Below, piece by piece: positions 21,345 to 33,140 of a stretch of DNA of 64,000 nucleotides. The DNA lies in NCBI GenBank assembly GCA_951213105.1, contig OX578140.1:122075985-122139984 (forward strand). Reading direction: 5' to 3'. Positions within the stretch are counted from its first letter, which is position 1; each line of letters opens with the position of its first letter. The notes under the pieces were generated by a model, which was not told the origin of the DNA, did not search any database, and worked only from the letters and a program-made list of their open reading frames with translations. The position numbers and the translations under genes were made by a program. The DNA comes from Amaurobius ferox (lineage: Eukaryota > Arthropoda > Arachnida > Araneae > Amaurobiidae).

Positions 21345-22600
21345 CCTCTACAACTTTATAATTAGCATTTCTGTTCTATCTCGTCTTGATTTCGAGTTCT
21401 TTATCCTCACTTTTCTAATTTTCCGCTAGGAGTGTTGTAGTCACATTTATTCGATAGGGTATGGTCTCTTTACTATGGGTAGACCTAGAGTGTACACTCA
21501 AGAATCTTTTCTTGCACAGTTATTGGGTGCTTAAGAACGTTCCTAGAAAAAATATATATTTCTTACAATCTGTGTTCATGCTATATCACGGGCTAAATTG
21601 CAAAAGTAAAATTATTTCTATACTGTGTAATATGCATATTATATATTTGAATATTTTATTAAAATCCTATTTTCAAATATTTGTTAAAATTAGCAAATTT
21701 ATAAGCACCATTCTTAAGACCAAAATATGGTGGAACTTCTAAGGAATTTGTTTGTTGGGGGGGGGGGATATTTCTGATAAATATCAATTTAGAAGACGTT
21801 TTAATAAAATGATAAATTTCTATTAAACATTATCATAAGTAATATATATTTTAAATAATCTTAGAATGTTTTTACTGAGAAATGTAAAGGTTGTTTCATC
21901 GACAATATGAATTATCTTTTATGTGTGCTTTATATGACAAATTAAACAATTTAACTCCAATCATGGACTTTCAACAAAATCTAATGTTCAACTCACAGGA
22001 ATGACTTCATTTTTATGCGTTTTAACAATCATTAATATTTTACATTCTTTGTTTTTTAGCTGAAAGTGTACAGGTAACAGTTCATTCAATGGGGGATGAT
22101 ATTAAAGAATATATGAATTGCAAAAAATGTTTTAAATTTGATGTGACATTTAAATATTAATAGATTATTATGTATAATATTTACAACATATCACATAGGG
22201 AATAATTTTCCTTTTCGTTTGGATTATTAGTAACTAATTTTTCATAAATGTTTTTGTTGTAATAATTTAATAATTAATAGAATGCTCTATGTAAATAATG
22301 TAAATGTTAAAATGGGTGCAGTTAATTGTGTGTAGTATATGTTAATATATTCTATTCCAGGAACTCGCACTAAAGATTTTATGGTGAGTTTTAATGCGGC
22401 ACAATGCATTGTCTTACGACTTACGATCAACGATCACGTTAATTATGGGTAATTTAATAATTCTAAAATGCAACATAAAGTTTCTCTTTAAAATGTGTAC
22501 CATAGTTTTAATTATCGTAATAATAACATGTGTTTTGTGTGGATTTAAAAAGTTGCACGTTGAATATGAGTTTAAATTTACGTCTAAAGTTAAAATAAAT
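21345..22600. other. Unassigned stretch with poly-G run
   Basis: The left 130 bp are homologous to 1510-1640. The rest is AT-rich, with an 11-bp G run near 21758-21768. Splice-like borders (for example around GAACTCGCACTAAAG, 22361-22383) are visible but do not assemble into a gene. Confidence 0.4.
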
Positions 22601-22619
22601 TCGTTAATAACATCATAAA

Positions 22620-23130
22620 TAGTTTATTAAAGTATAAAATACTGTTACTAACGAAGTATTTTACAAATAATTAACGAAGATTAAAATACTTTGTTAGTAA
22701 CAGCATAAACAGTTGTGTAAATGTATAAAATGCTGATACTAAAGAAGTATTTTATATAAAGATGACTAAAATACTTCATTAATAGCAGCATAAAACAGTT
22801 GATTTAAAATATAAAATGGTGTTACTAACGAGGTATTTTAATAATCCTTAATTATATTTATAAAAAACTTGTGGATTATATATATATATAATAACAGCAT
22901 AAACAGTTGATTAAAAGTATAACGTGCTCTTACTAACGATGTATTTTATGAATAATTAAGAGGAAAATCTAAATACTACATTAGTAACAGAATAAACAGT
23001 TGATAAAACATATAAAATTATGTTACTAACGAATAACTCCACAAATAGTTAACGAAAATAGAAATACTTCATTAGTAACACCATAAACAATTGAATTAAA
23101 ATATAAAATGTTAATACTAATGAAACACTT
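22620..23130. repeat. Palindromic satellite, AGTAACAGCATAAACAGTT
   Basis: Five to six units of roughly 80-105 bp each contain 'atactgttactaacgaagtattt' and its inverse ('aaatacttcgttagtaacag'), so each unit can fold back on itself. AGTAACAGCATAAACAGTTG-like borders are seen near 22697, 22788, 22891, 22985 and 23072. Confidence 0.75.
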
Positions 23131-23303
23131 TGACTTTAGATTATTTTAGACAGTAGTTTGAACGAATTTTTATATTAATGGTAAGTATTAATAATGTGTA
23201 TAAATTTCGATGATATTGTTAACTTAATAGGATTTTCTAATTCAATGTATATTTAATGACAATTAGCAAATGACGTTTAAGTTAATGCTATTTAACGTAC
23301 CGC

Positions 23304-23524
23304 CAGGTGGGGTAACTTAAACCCTAATGGGTAACTTGAACTCAAAATAAGAAAAGAATTAACCTCATTTATTAAAATGCATTTACAGATATAACTAAAA
23401 TTTGTCACTTCATAGAGGTATCAAAATTTTAGTTATATTTGTAAATACATTTAAAAATAAGGTTGATTCTTTTTTTTTAACTTTTGAATTAAAGTTATCA
23501 GTTGGGATTCAAGTTACCTCATCT
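23304..23524. mobile_element. Fold-back MITE, about 220 bp
   Basis: GGTGGGGTAACTTAAACCC at the left and GGATTCAAGTTACCTCATCT at the right are inverse. The arms run about 100 bp each, through 'catttacagatataactaaaattt' and 'aaaattttagttatatttgtaaat', leaving a very short centre. No frame is present. The target duplication is not resolved. Confidence 0.75.
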
Positions 23525-25580
23525 TGTGATAGTGAGATGAATTACATGAATTATGCTATAAGATATATATTTTAATTCATTATGTGTTTTGACATAATTA
23601 AGTAAAAATAGTGACATGTGTTTTTGTAGTGTAGTAAAAAGTTACATATTCACTATGAGTTTAAAGGTAAGTGGTAACATGTGTTTTCATTTAAGCGATA
23701 TATTAAATTTATGGATAAAGATTCGGAATTGAATGTTATTATTATCATGAAATTGAGCAGATGGTGTTTAAGTTAATGTTATGAAATGCAATTTAACTCA
23801 TTATATGATGCAATAAATTGTTTAATATTTCTATCAATTCATTGTGGTGGTCAAAGTTATATAACTGGTACTTTCGTAAAATTTTAAAAGTACTTTTAAG
23901 TTGTATTAAAATTAACATATTAAAAATTTCATTTTATATTACAGATATAAAAAAATGTAAGATAAGTATATGTATAATATAAGATTTCTAGAAGTACAGA
24001 AAGGGATATAACTTATTTTTAATAATAGTCAGTGTATTAACTAAATTATCTCTCTTTTAAATTTAGATCATGAACGTTATTATTATTATTATTATGTTAT
24101 TTGTGCTTAAATACATTGATTAGATTTTCCTTTTACTATGCTATAATAGTAAAAATCGAAAAAAAATATGCCCACTATTGTCGTAAATGCGAAAATATTT
24201 TAAACTTTTAGGTTTTGAATTGTTACATCTCTAACTGCAAAACTCTCTTAATCTGAATCATTGGAAATATGATTTTCATGACTGAGTTATAGAGAATTGG
24301 ATATTTTGATGTATGCGTAACGTTATGCAGCGCACTGTATATTAACAAAATCTGCATTGACTGCCGATGTTGCTTTAGTTTCAAATAATTTTATAATTTT
24401 ATGTATTTTATAAGTTTTTATTACTGTGTATATTTTTTGAAGGTTTTTCTAAAGTGTTTTAGAAAATATTCATGCACCTCCAGCTGAAGAAAATGAAAAT
24501 TTAATTCCATGTTTTCTTGTACTTTCCAACTATATAATCTTTGTAAGCTATGCATTCTAATAAGTTTAAGAACTTTTTTTCTAGTACAACTAATTTTAAT
24601 GCAGACTATTAATCACTTTCAAAGCAATCTGTTATTTTCCCTTCAGATTAATGAATCTATACAAATAGTTTTTGTTTATATCAAATGTAATGTATCCCCA
24701 TTAGTGTCTTCAGCTGATTTCATGAACAAATTTTTTACTTTAGGTAAGTATATTTTACATGTAAATAATTTTTTACTAATTTTAATCAGAACCTTGTAAT
24801 TGCGTATGTTTAAAATTCTTCAGCTGATTTCATAAACAAATTTCTAACTTTATGTTAATATATTTTTGCAGTTAAGTGAATGTCTATTACCAAATTCTAT
24901 CAATCTGTCCCGTCAAATGCGACTGGAAATCACAGAAAATGCAAAGGAGGGATACGTTTACTGGGAATTTCTTACTAAAAGAAACAAGTCGAATTCCGTC
25001 GAAACGCACCATTAAATGCGATGGAAAAACGCGGATTGTGCAGACGGGGGGGGGGAGGTTTACTTTGAATTTTCAGCCAAGAGAAACAATTTTCATCTTT
25101 ATGTAAACAGCATCTTTATCAGTATGTTCATTTTATTCGATGAAGAAATATTTTTATTTTCTCCTTTCCGATGTTTAGGGGCAGGGGGGTTTCATGGAAT
25201 TTGTCAGAATTGCAAATTGAGACAAAAAAGGGGGGAGGGGTCGCTTTCGCGGGGAGGGTTGAATGACGGAATTCCACGGTAAACTAAATCAAAACTAAAT
25301 AACCCGCGGGACGCTCGCGGTTAATCGTTACATTTCGCGTCCGAGAATTCACACTAACATTTCTAAAAGAATTTCTATCAGTTACGAAGCAGCACTCCAA
25401 ATAACAATTTCAAAATAAGCAATATGTTAAAATTGTGTTACAGGAGAAACTACTTTGTATTAGAATTTATTAAATTTTATTATATTTTTAAATGAAAAAT
25501 CACTTTTCACAAATGTGATTAAAATGCTGAATACAATGCTGCAGAAAAAACATCTGAGATAATCAGAAAAGAAGCCACTC
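23525..25580. other. AT-rich spacer with local duplications
   Basis: 'acatgtgtttttgtag...aaaaagttacat...atgagtttaaa' at 23616-23666 resembles 22527-22575, so a diverged duplication spans this spacer. CTTCAGCTGATTTCATGAAC (24709) recurs near 24821 as CTTCAGCTGATTTCATAAAC. A G-rich patch at 24910-25270 has short frames, including one of 88 codons, and diverged internal repeats around AAATGCGA(C)TGGAAA. I do not call a gene. Confidence 0.4.
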
Positions 25581-25582
25581 TA

Positions 25583-26447
25583 CAGGGTGTCCCAAAAAGA
25601 TTGAAACGCGCTTTTATTCTTTTCCTGTTGGAGATAAGTGGGCAATGTAAATTGCAAAAATATTGAAAGTAAGGTAGGAAATAAGACTAAGTTTATGAAA
25701 ATGAATGGGAGGACTATTTCATTAAGTTACACTTTTTAAATGTTTATACGACCCCCTTAGACAAACTTGGTCAATCAGAAATTTTTTATTTTTAATGCAA
25801 CTCGATCATTAAAAAAAAACCACATATCTATATCTTTAAAATTGAGCGAGTTATATTTAATTCAAAATTGAACTTTTTGAATGGGGACCATATATCAAAT
25901 TAGAAATGTACATTTTTGGCATACCACAAAAAAGATAAAACTGGATGATAATACATAGGATACCAAACCGCGTAGTGAGTACCACTGCTTTATATGATCT
26001 CTGTCTGTGTAATGCTTTATTTAGATGCATTTGTGATAAACCATTTTGACACATATTAGAGTATTTTTGATCTACACAATTTCCATCGTCAATTTCTTTA
26101 TGATCCCTATTTTCACTGATGAAACAGCCTTTCACATGGTACGGAAAAGTGGCATAAGTCAGATTTTTTACTTTATCATAATGCGGTTGATTTTAAAGAT
26201 ACAGATATGCGGGTTCTTTAATGATCTTGTTGCATTAAAAATAAAAAAAATCTGATTGACTAAATCTGTCTAAGGGGGTCGTATAAAAGTTTAAAAAGTG
26301 TAACTTTTTGAAAATAAATGGAAGGACTATTTCATTAACATAGTCTTATTTCCTACTTTACTTTCAACAGTTTTGTAATTCACATTACCCACTTATCTCC
26401 AACAGGTAAAGAATTAAAGCGCGTTTCAATCTTTTTGGGACACCCTG
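25583..26447. mobile_element. Tc1/mariner-type MITE with very long TIRs, TSD TA
   Basis: The 865-bp element starts CAGGGTGTCCCAAAAAGATT and ends with its exact inverse. It is flanked by TA at 25581-25582 and 26448-26449, the Tc1/mariner/IS630 target. The arms extend about 250-330 bp with small differences; CGACCCCCTTAGACA and TGTCTAAGGGGGTCG lie deep inside. The central 200 bp has no transposase. It abuts, or is inserted in, a LINE-derived segment that resumes on its right. Confidence 0.85.
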
Positions 26448-26469
26448 TAGAATCGATAAATAAGAAATA

Positions 26470-26727
26470 AAACAGTATACAAAAAATGTGGCAGGACAGC
26501 AAAAAATAAACGAAGAAGCAGTTGCACTTTTTAGACATGATCGCTTAGCTGCCCTTCTGGATAAAATTGGAATATATTCTTTCAGGGAATGCACAATTTG
26601 CAGAACTATCGATTCCATCATGGGTGAGGATCTCTTCCTAGTCTACCCTGGCTTGAACTCCTCTGAACAAGAGGTCTCGAACCTCTGCAAGCTTTATTCG
26701 GATGTCAGAGAAAAAAGAATGAGTTGA
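26470..26727 (+). pseudogene. LINE C-terminal fragment (post-RNase H cysteine region)
   Basis: The plus frame reads ALFRHDRLAALLDKIGIYSF, then RECTICRTIDSIMGEDLFL, then PGLNSSEQEVSNLCKLYSDV, and stops at TGA. It resembles the C-terminus of arthropod non-LTR retrotransposons: a 'FRxGHDxLAxHLxRIGIYxSPxCxLC...HLxxCP' zinc-like region. Here the GH of RTGHD and the HLxxC half of the finger are degraded (DLFLVYPG). Only about 80 codons remain, directly right of the TA-flanked MITE. It is a dead fragment. Confidence 0.6.
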
Positions 26728-26936
26728 ACCTCTACATTTGCCATAAGAACAACGACATATTACAATTTTTTTTAAACTGTATAAACCATTCAAATTCTGG
26801 CACCATTGTCAGCACCGTTTCAAGGGATCAAGTTTTATATTTAAGTGGACAGCATTTTGGATATATTTCATTGTATATACAATGATTTTTTACTGTAATG
26901 GAATGTTTGCTGTTCTGTATCACGTTTTATAAAAAT

Positions 26937-28341
26937 ATACAACATAGTTGAAAAGTGTTTATGACTTTGCTCATGTCTGTCTGTCCGTTAGCACTTTAAC
27001 TGCCGTAAAAGTGACTTTATCAAATAGAAATTTTAGTGTGTTATTCAGACGGTCTGTGAGACCTATGGAAATATAAATGAATAATATCACCAAATTAGTT
27101 CTGGATTGAACCCAGATTGAAAGCATTAAATGCATTAAACCCTATGGGATCTAATTTTTCAAACATTTTTTAAGCAAATTTAAAATTCACAAATTGCTTC
27201 GAAAGTTTTAAGAAATATTTAAATTATCCCATAAAATATATAAAAAAACGTTCAGCAAAATATATTCAGTAGTTTTTAAATAAAAATTAAAATAATAATT
27301 AAATCCTTTATACGAAGAGATCACGTGACCATTATATGAAGAGATCACGTGACCATTATATGAAGAGATCACGTCGGAAGCCCCAGACCATCCGACTCAC
27401 CCTTAGACATGAGCAGCAGTTTGGGCGGCCGATGAAGAGATCACGTGACCCACTTCAAAATAAAATATGGCATCCTTCTTGTATCAAAATCGTGATTTTT
27501 AAAATTCTTTTTAATTTATGTTTAGTGTCGTGTCCGTCCTAAAACCGCTTCATTTTTCCTTAATTTCTGTGCATCTGTATTCTGAAACAGCGCAATTACA
27601 ATATATTTGAATTTAAATGATCAATGCCATCCATCTTGTGTCAAAATCGTGATTTTTTTGACTGACTTCTTCGATGAAGGTTTATGCATAGAGTTAAATT
27701 GCTTTTACCTCCATGATTTTAAGTTTTTAAGTAGAATAAATTATTGTAGTACTGTGATGAATTAAATAAAATAACTCCTGCTCCGGGGATGACTGCGTGG
27801 TGGCAGTCTGTCAATTTTCTACTCTTGCTTCCATTTATTTTTTTGCCCTTTTTCTTGATTTTTAGTATTCCGTCTGTATATTTTTATTTCTTGCTTCCTT
27901 TTCATGTTGTATCTTGCGTTGAATCCCCTTCGAGAGGTAAAAAATAAAAATAAAAGTGTTCGTTGGAGAATACAACCACTGGTTAATTTCCATTTTTCTT
28001 CTTTACTAAGGAGAAAGAAAGAAAGAAAGAAAGAAAAGTGTATGAATGAAATACTTACTGCTATTACGCAGAAAGCCAGGCCCGGCCATTTGGCAGCTGT
28101 ATACACTTTTGGTCAGTCGAGTGGCCTGGATTTTTTTAACAGAAAGCCAGGCGATTTATATTTTGAATCAAGTTCGTTTTCTTCGATGAAGTTTTAAATT
28201 TTCAAATATAATTAATTATTGCAGTATTGTGATAATTTAAAAAATATTACCGCTGAATGTCATTTCAGAGATATTTAAATAAAATTAGAGTTGGAAAGTG
28301 TTTCATAATCAATGCTTTATGCATGATTGATCTTTCTTGTT
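26937..28341 (-). mobile_element. Family D element, copy 2 (reverse)
   Basis: The left edge has a reduced hairpin (AACATAGTTGAAAAGTGTTT) followed by GTCTGTCTGTCCGTTAGCAC. The right edge ends AAGTGTTTCATAATCAATGC and ATGATTGATCTTTCTTGT, the inverse of the family D start. Inside are the direct repeat ATGAAGAGATCACGTGACCA (27300-27374), a tail-only SINE at 27375-27431 and a short (GAAA)n run near 28015-28036. No coding content. Confidence 0.7.
27375..27431 (-). mobile_element. Tail-only SINE insertion, 57 bp, 15-bp TSD
   Basis: The minus strand runs CGGCCGCCCAAACTGCTGCT to GTCGGATGGTCTGGGGCTTC. It is flanked by ATGAAGAGATCACGT at 27360-27374 and 27432-27446. The target lies in family D, which already carries this motif in tandem, so part of the duplication may be pre-existing. 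The predicted tail stem has one mismatch here. Confidence 0.7.
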
Positions 28342-29035
28342 TTTTGTGCATCCATATTCTGCGTCAACAGTTACGATAATTTTGAGTGTAAATCATCATC
28401 AATCTTTGATTATTTCTACAGCGAAGTCTAACTTTTATGAATGTAATATGTAAACAAGTCATTGTAAGATGAGTTGTATAAGAATTGCTGAATTTTCTTC
28501 CCACAAAATTATTTTATAATCAATGCTTTATTCATAATTGATCTTTCTTGTATTTATATTTAGTGTTGCATCCGCCCTAAAACCGCTTTATATTTGCATA
28601 TTATCTGTGTTTCTAAATTCTGTGCTTACGCAATTACAATGTTTTTTATTTTAAATGATCACTAAACTTTGATTATTTCTACAACGAAGCTTAATTTTAA
28701 CGTATGCAAAATGTAAACAAAACAAGCGATTGTAATATGAGTTGTATAAGAATTGCTGAATTTTTTAAAGCAAAATTATTTAACCCTGGAGTCTTGAATA
28801 TCAGTGATATGAATGGAATATTCATTGATTTTACTTAGATAGGGAAGCAAGTGATTTTACAGCATTGCATTTTATGATAAAGTTCAAAGCTTCCAATTAT
28901 TGTACTATGATAATTTGAAAAACATCACCGCTGAATGTATCACATTTTAGAAATGTTTAAATAAACTTGCATTTCAGTTGGAAAGTGTTTCATATCATTG
29001 CTTTATTCATGATTAATCTTTCTTGCTTTTATTTA
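28342..29035 (-). mobile_element. Two further family D fragments
   Basis: 28342-28550 and 28551-29035 each end in a version of 'aatgctttattcatgattgatctttcttg', the inverse of the family D left end. They carry the interior blocks TAAAACCGCTTTAT and GTAAACAA...TGAGTTGTATAAGAATTGC. They are head-to-tail partial copies behind copy 2. Confidence 0.6.
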
Positions 29036-30120
29036 GAGAAGGATCGTTTAGAATCGGCATTTGTGGATATTGACAAGCAACGGATGGCGACTTTAAGTAG
29101 CTAGAAAAACCACATTCTTTTATTTTTAGTTTTCCAGAAATCTTTCAAAATTTTGTTGACACGAAACTCTTTCACACTTCACTAATAAATATCTTATATA
29201 TTTTTTAACCGGCCATGGCCCTTTCCCAGATTACCTCCAATATTTCAAATTAAAAGCTACCTCCAATTACATTTTTAATAATTATGGCGACGCAGATCAT
29301 TTTTCATTTTCCTGTTCCCTCACCAAAAAATACCATTTAACTAAACCTCCCTCTGCTAACTAGGCGGCTTGATTCTCGAATGTCTGCAATAATAAAAATT
29401 ATATTCTAAAAATTAAGAACAGCATTCTCATTGTCAGGGAAATTTCGAATAAAATTTCTTAATTAGTTTATGAGTTACTCTGCTTTAATTTTTTTTTTAC
29501 TTGGTCAGTGGAACCATCACATTTCTTTTTCCAAAATTTATATTGCATTTTATATATTTTGTATTTATTGTGTTGTAATCTTATATATATTTTATATAAT
29601 TTTTTGTAAATATTCTTATTACTATGTTACTCCACCTATTACTATTACTCTCACTTTGAACTCAGGATTCTTTTTTTGATTTACTTTTCAAATTTTTTCC
29701 TGGTTTTCTAAATTTTCTTTGAACACTACCTTTCCTGTATATATTTTCAAATTTTTCCTTTTCTTTTATTTTCAAGTTTCTTCTGATTTTCAACGCTACC
29801 TTTTCTGTATATACTTCCAAATTTTCCCACCTTCCATTTAGTTTTTTTAACTCTTTGTTAGGGCTTAAAAAACCTTCATGTTTATTTCGGTCCATTTTTC
29901 AAATTTTTCTGTTGCTATTACTCTATGACGGTAATTTCACTTTTCATTTTTAAACCCATCTTCCATCCCTTTTATTTTAAAAAATTATTATTGTTATTAT
30001 TAACATCTATCAATATCTCCCAATTCTGGGAATTGGATGTTAGAATTCTCATTTATAATATGATGTAAAATAGTCTGTTGTACGAAATATTTTCTTCAAG
30101 CGTAACCCTTGTATTAATTT
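29036..30120. other. Unassigned AT-rich stretch
   Basis: Pyrimidine-rich, AT-rich sequence with 'aaattttccttttcttttattttcaag'-like local repeats at 29690-29830. The short frames found here are low complexity. No gene, RNA or transposon end is seen. Confidence 0.45.
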
Positions 30121-30146
30121 CAATAAATGCTGTCAATAACGGTTGC

Positions 30147-30240
30147 TGGCCATGGAAGCCGGTTTCGTCGGGTTTCCAGTCCAGGCCAGTCAAACAGCTG
30201 CTCGTACCCTAGGTTGAGTCGTGTGGTTTGGGTTTTCCAC
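30147..30240 (+). mobile_element. Diverged SINE-tail copy
   Basis: GGCCAGTCAAACAGCTGCTC followed by GTCGTGTGGTTTGGGTTTTC matches the shared SINE 3' tail, closest to subfamily B. About 35 bp of other sequence precedes it. I cannot find a target duplication, so it is an old or rearranged copy. Confidence 0.5.
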
Positions 30241-30377
30241 ACTTGCTTTATATGAGCCAAAAAGCAAAGAAAACTTCTTTGTCGTCTAAAAAGGTGCAAG
30301 GACTTAATATATTTGATATTCGTGAAATTTCTAAAAAAAACCCCTAAAAATTCGCATAAAGTTGCGTCACGAAACAA

Positions 30378-30744
30378 CCCTCACAGCAAAGATCGTCACA
30401 TGTGTGACAGTGATGTTGTAATCACGTGACATCTGAGTCACAACGTGACATCATATTTGTGACTTCTATGCGACGTTACGTATTAGTAACTTTGTAACTT
30501 TACTGTGACTATATTCTGTGACGTTCCCACAATTTAATTAATACGTAACAATGTGACGACATTACAATGGCACTTACAATGTGGCGACACAAACAAGTTA
30601 ATATGCGACGTCACAAACGGCCATGAAAATGACCAAAATGAGTTCGCTGTGACCTCAATATGACATTGCCGAGGCGTACTGTGACGTTCCAAACTCACAG
30701 TGTGACGTAAATCTTACGTCACTGTGAAAAAAATGCTGTTAGGG
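30378..30744. mobile_element. CCCTMACAGC MITE, copy 1 (GTGACGT-rich)
   Basis: It starts CCCTCACAGCAAAGATC and ends TTTGCTGTTAGGG-like (ATGCTGTTAGGG). Inverting the right end gives CCCTAACAGCAT, an imperfect 12-bp TIR. The interior is full of TGACGT/ACGTCA words and short inverted repeats. It is homologous throughout to 32442-32817. A clear target duplication is lacking. Confidence 0.7.
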
Positions 30745-31459
30745 AAAAGTGTAAGAATTATAATAAAAATTAGGCAATGATGGGAAAAATATGAACTTCG
30801 AGAATCTATTTGACATTGGCGAAATTCCCCCCCCCTCCCCACTAAAGTTAGAGAAAATAATCATGGAAATTCGCGGCGCGAAATAATTACTGCCCAAATT
30901 ATTTCAATAATTACTTCCTTTACTAATTATTGTCCAAATATTGTCAATAATTTATTTTACTTGTCTATTGTTTAATGTATTTCGATTAGCTTCTGAAGTA
31001 TAAATTTATATTTTCATCCAATAACTTTTTCTCGTTATTAGAAGTATTATTGCTACTAGAGAAAATTCAATGTGCTGACATCGACGTTCAAACCATGGTG
31101 GAAGCAAGTTACATCAGTGAAAAATTGGAATCAATTTTTGTATTCCAAAATGCAGTGAAAGACATATATGAACTTTGTGGACATTATATCGATAAGCATT
31201 GAGTTGGCTGATCATATTCTTTTACTCAAACTATGGCAATTAAATTGTTATTCGTAAAAATGTGCTGTATAAATTCAACATATTTATTAAATGAATACAG
31301 TTTCATTATTTCGCTTGGATTTTCATATTTTCTTTTTATAACGTATAAGGACATATTGACCTTATAGCGTTTGTAATGCACTATATGAAGTGATATCAAT
31401 TGTTAAATTTTGTATTGAATAAAATATAAATATTTATTAGATTAATGCAGTGTTTTTAT

Positions 31460-31772
31460 TACTTTCCTTATATACATAACGCAAACAAAGTATTGTGACG
31501 GGGTCGAAAATTCGAATTCGAGTTTTCGACGGGAGAGCACGTTTTAAGCATCCCTGATCACGAATCCATTTTTGAGTTGATATCAGTGTGTGTGTGTGTG
31601 TGAAAGTATGTGTGTGTGTGTGTATATCAGTGAGTCTGTGGAGATGATATCTCACGAACGAATCGATTCGAATGAAATTTGGTACAAAAATCACAATCCG
31701 TGAATACTGAAAGAATATTGTTTTAAACGCAATCGAATGCTCAGAACCCCCTAAATTTTCGAGTGAAATTTT
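31460..31772 (-). mobile_element. Family C fragment (3' end)
   Basis: TACTTTCCTTATATACATAA, TATTGTGACGGGGTCGAAAA, a GT microsatellite (31584-31625) and 'tggagatgatatctcacgaacgaat' follow the family C order. The copy breaks at 31772 and is followed by a GTTATTAATAGT tandem repeat (31778-31870). The hairpin's right arm is damaged (ACGCAAACAAAGTA). Confidence 0.75.
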
Positions 31773-32299
31773 GATGCATGTTATTAATAGTATCATGCTG
31801 TTATTAATAGTTTGAATCATGCTTGTTATTAATAGTATTTATTAATAGTTATTAATGGTTTATTAATAGTTCAGTGATGATGGGACTTAATAATTTCAAT
31901 TATTGTAAAAAAAGCCGCGATACAATTTTTTTATTTGTGACGTCATTAGCTCCCTTGGGAGGCAAGTTAACTCACCGGGGGAGCATAATGTCAAGTATGG
32001 TATCAATCTAATGACTTTTTCAAGCCCTTTAAAATTGAGAGATAACACGCTATAATTGCAATCATTTGACCCATATGATACCAATTTTTCAAAAATGTTC
32101 TTGTAAAAAAAAATTCTGTGATGTTGAAGGTACCATGTTCACAACACTTCAGCACTTTTAATGTCATTTAATTTTTCAATTGTTCATTCAAAATGAATGC
32201 GCAGACTCAACGTCATATATAATAACGTGGTCGGATGCGTTTTAATAGTGTAGATGTATATAAAATTTAAAGTCATATATACTACAGAGTCCACTTTGA

Positions 32300-32440
32300 C
32301 TATGAAAGCTTGCAACTTCGTCCCAGTAGCTCAACGGTAGAGAGTCAGCTGGCCAGTTTGAAAATCCAGGGTGTGATTAAAAGTTTAGGTATCAAGGTTC
32401 TTTATAATGGCGCCCGAACAAAACAACCCTGTAGATTAGT
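32300..32440 (+). mobile_element. Second tRNA-derived SINE family, copy 1 (head only)
   Basis: CCCAGTAGCTCAACGGTAGA resembles a tRNA box A. The following segment parallels 33055-33140 but its B box is degraded (CCAGGGTGTGATTAAAAG). The CCCTMACAGC MITE copy 2 begins directly afterwards. Confidence 0.5.
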
Positions 32441-32441
32441 G

Positions 32442-32817
32442 CCCTCACAGCAATGATCGCCACATGTCTGACAGTAACGTTGTAGTAACGTGCCACCTGG
32501 GTCACAATGTGACATCTTATTTGTGACTTCTATGTAACGTTACGTATTAGTAACTTTTAACTTCACTGTGACTATGTTTTGTGACGTTTCCACAACTTAA
32601 TTAACACGTAACAATGTGACGACATTACAACGGCAATTACAATGTGACGTCACAAACAAGTTAATATGCGACGTCACAAACGGCCATGAAAATGACCAAA
32701 ATGACTTCGCTGTGACCTCAATATGACATTGCCGAGACGTACTGCGACGTCCTGTGACGTCCCAAAGTCACAGCGTGCCGTAAATCTTACGTCACTGTGA
32801 AAAAAATGCTGTTAGGG
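32442..32817. mobile_element. CCCTMACAGC MITE, copy 2
   Basis: It starts CCCTCACAGCAATGATCGCC and ends ATGCTGTTAGGG, homologous to 30378-30744 about 2 kb away. It has the same TGACGTCA-rich interior and is about 376 bp long. Slight length differences come from internal indels, including an extra GACGTCC repeat near 32748-32763. Confidence 0.7.
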
Positions 32818-33054
32818 TGCAAATGTATTGAAAGTTTGAAAGTGACCTTAATCCGACTAGCACGGATTCATTGGACTCTGGGATATTAAGAGCCGATTTC
32901 AATCGGAAAAACAAACCGGGAGGATAAAAATAGCATCATGAGGCTAAACCGGGGTAAAAAAAATAGCAGGAGGTGGCCAGTCAGATTATCAGTTGCACAC
33001 CAATCTGATATTAGAGGGTGGAGAATGCAAAAGCCACTTCGACTATAAGAACTT

Positions 33055-33140
33055 ACAATTTTGTTCTCAGTGGCTCAACTGTAGAGCGTCGACTGACCAG
33101 TTCGAAGATCCGATGTTCGATTCCCGGTCGAAGTAGAAAA
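33055..33140 (+). mobile_element. Second tRNA-derived SINE family, copy 2 (tRNA-like head)
   Basis: AGTGGCTCAACTGTAGAGCG (box A) and ATGTTCGATTCCCGG (box B), separated by about 30 bp, are good pol III internal promoter elements. The acceptor stem does not close, so I do not call a functional tRNA. The flanks (GACTATAAGAACTTACAATT) match those of copy 1. Confidence 0.6.

Noticed and set aside
22050..23670. Series of mini-exon-like segments bounded by AG and GTAAG/GTGAG (for example 22361-22383 and 23633-23667)
   Set aside because: The segments do not give a continuous frame, some are duplicated with the surrounding repeat, and no protein similarity is apparent.
24876..25282. Overlapping 76- and 88-codon frames in a G-rich patch
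   Set aside because: No recognisable domain. The patch contains diverged internal repeats and a G homopolymer, and frames shift over it.
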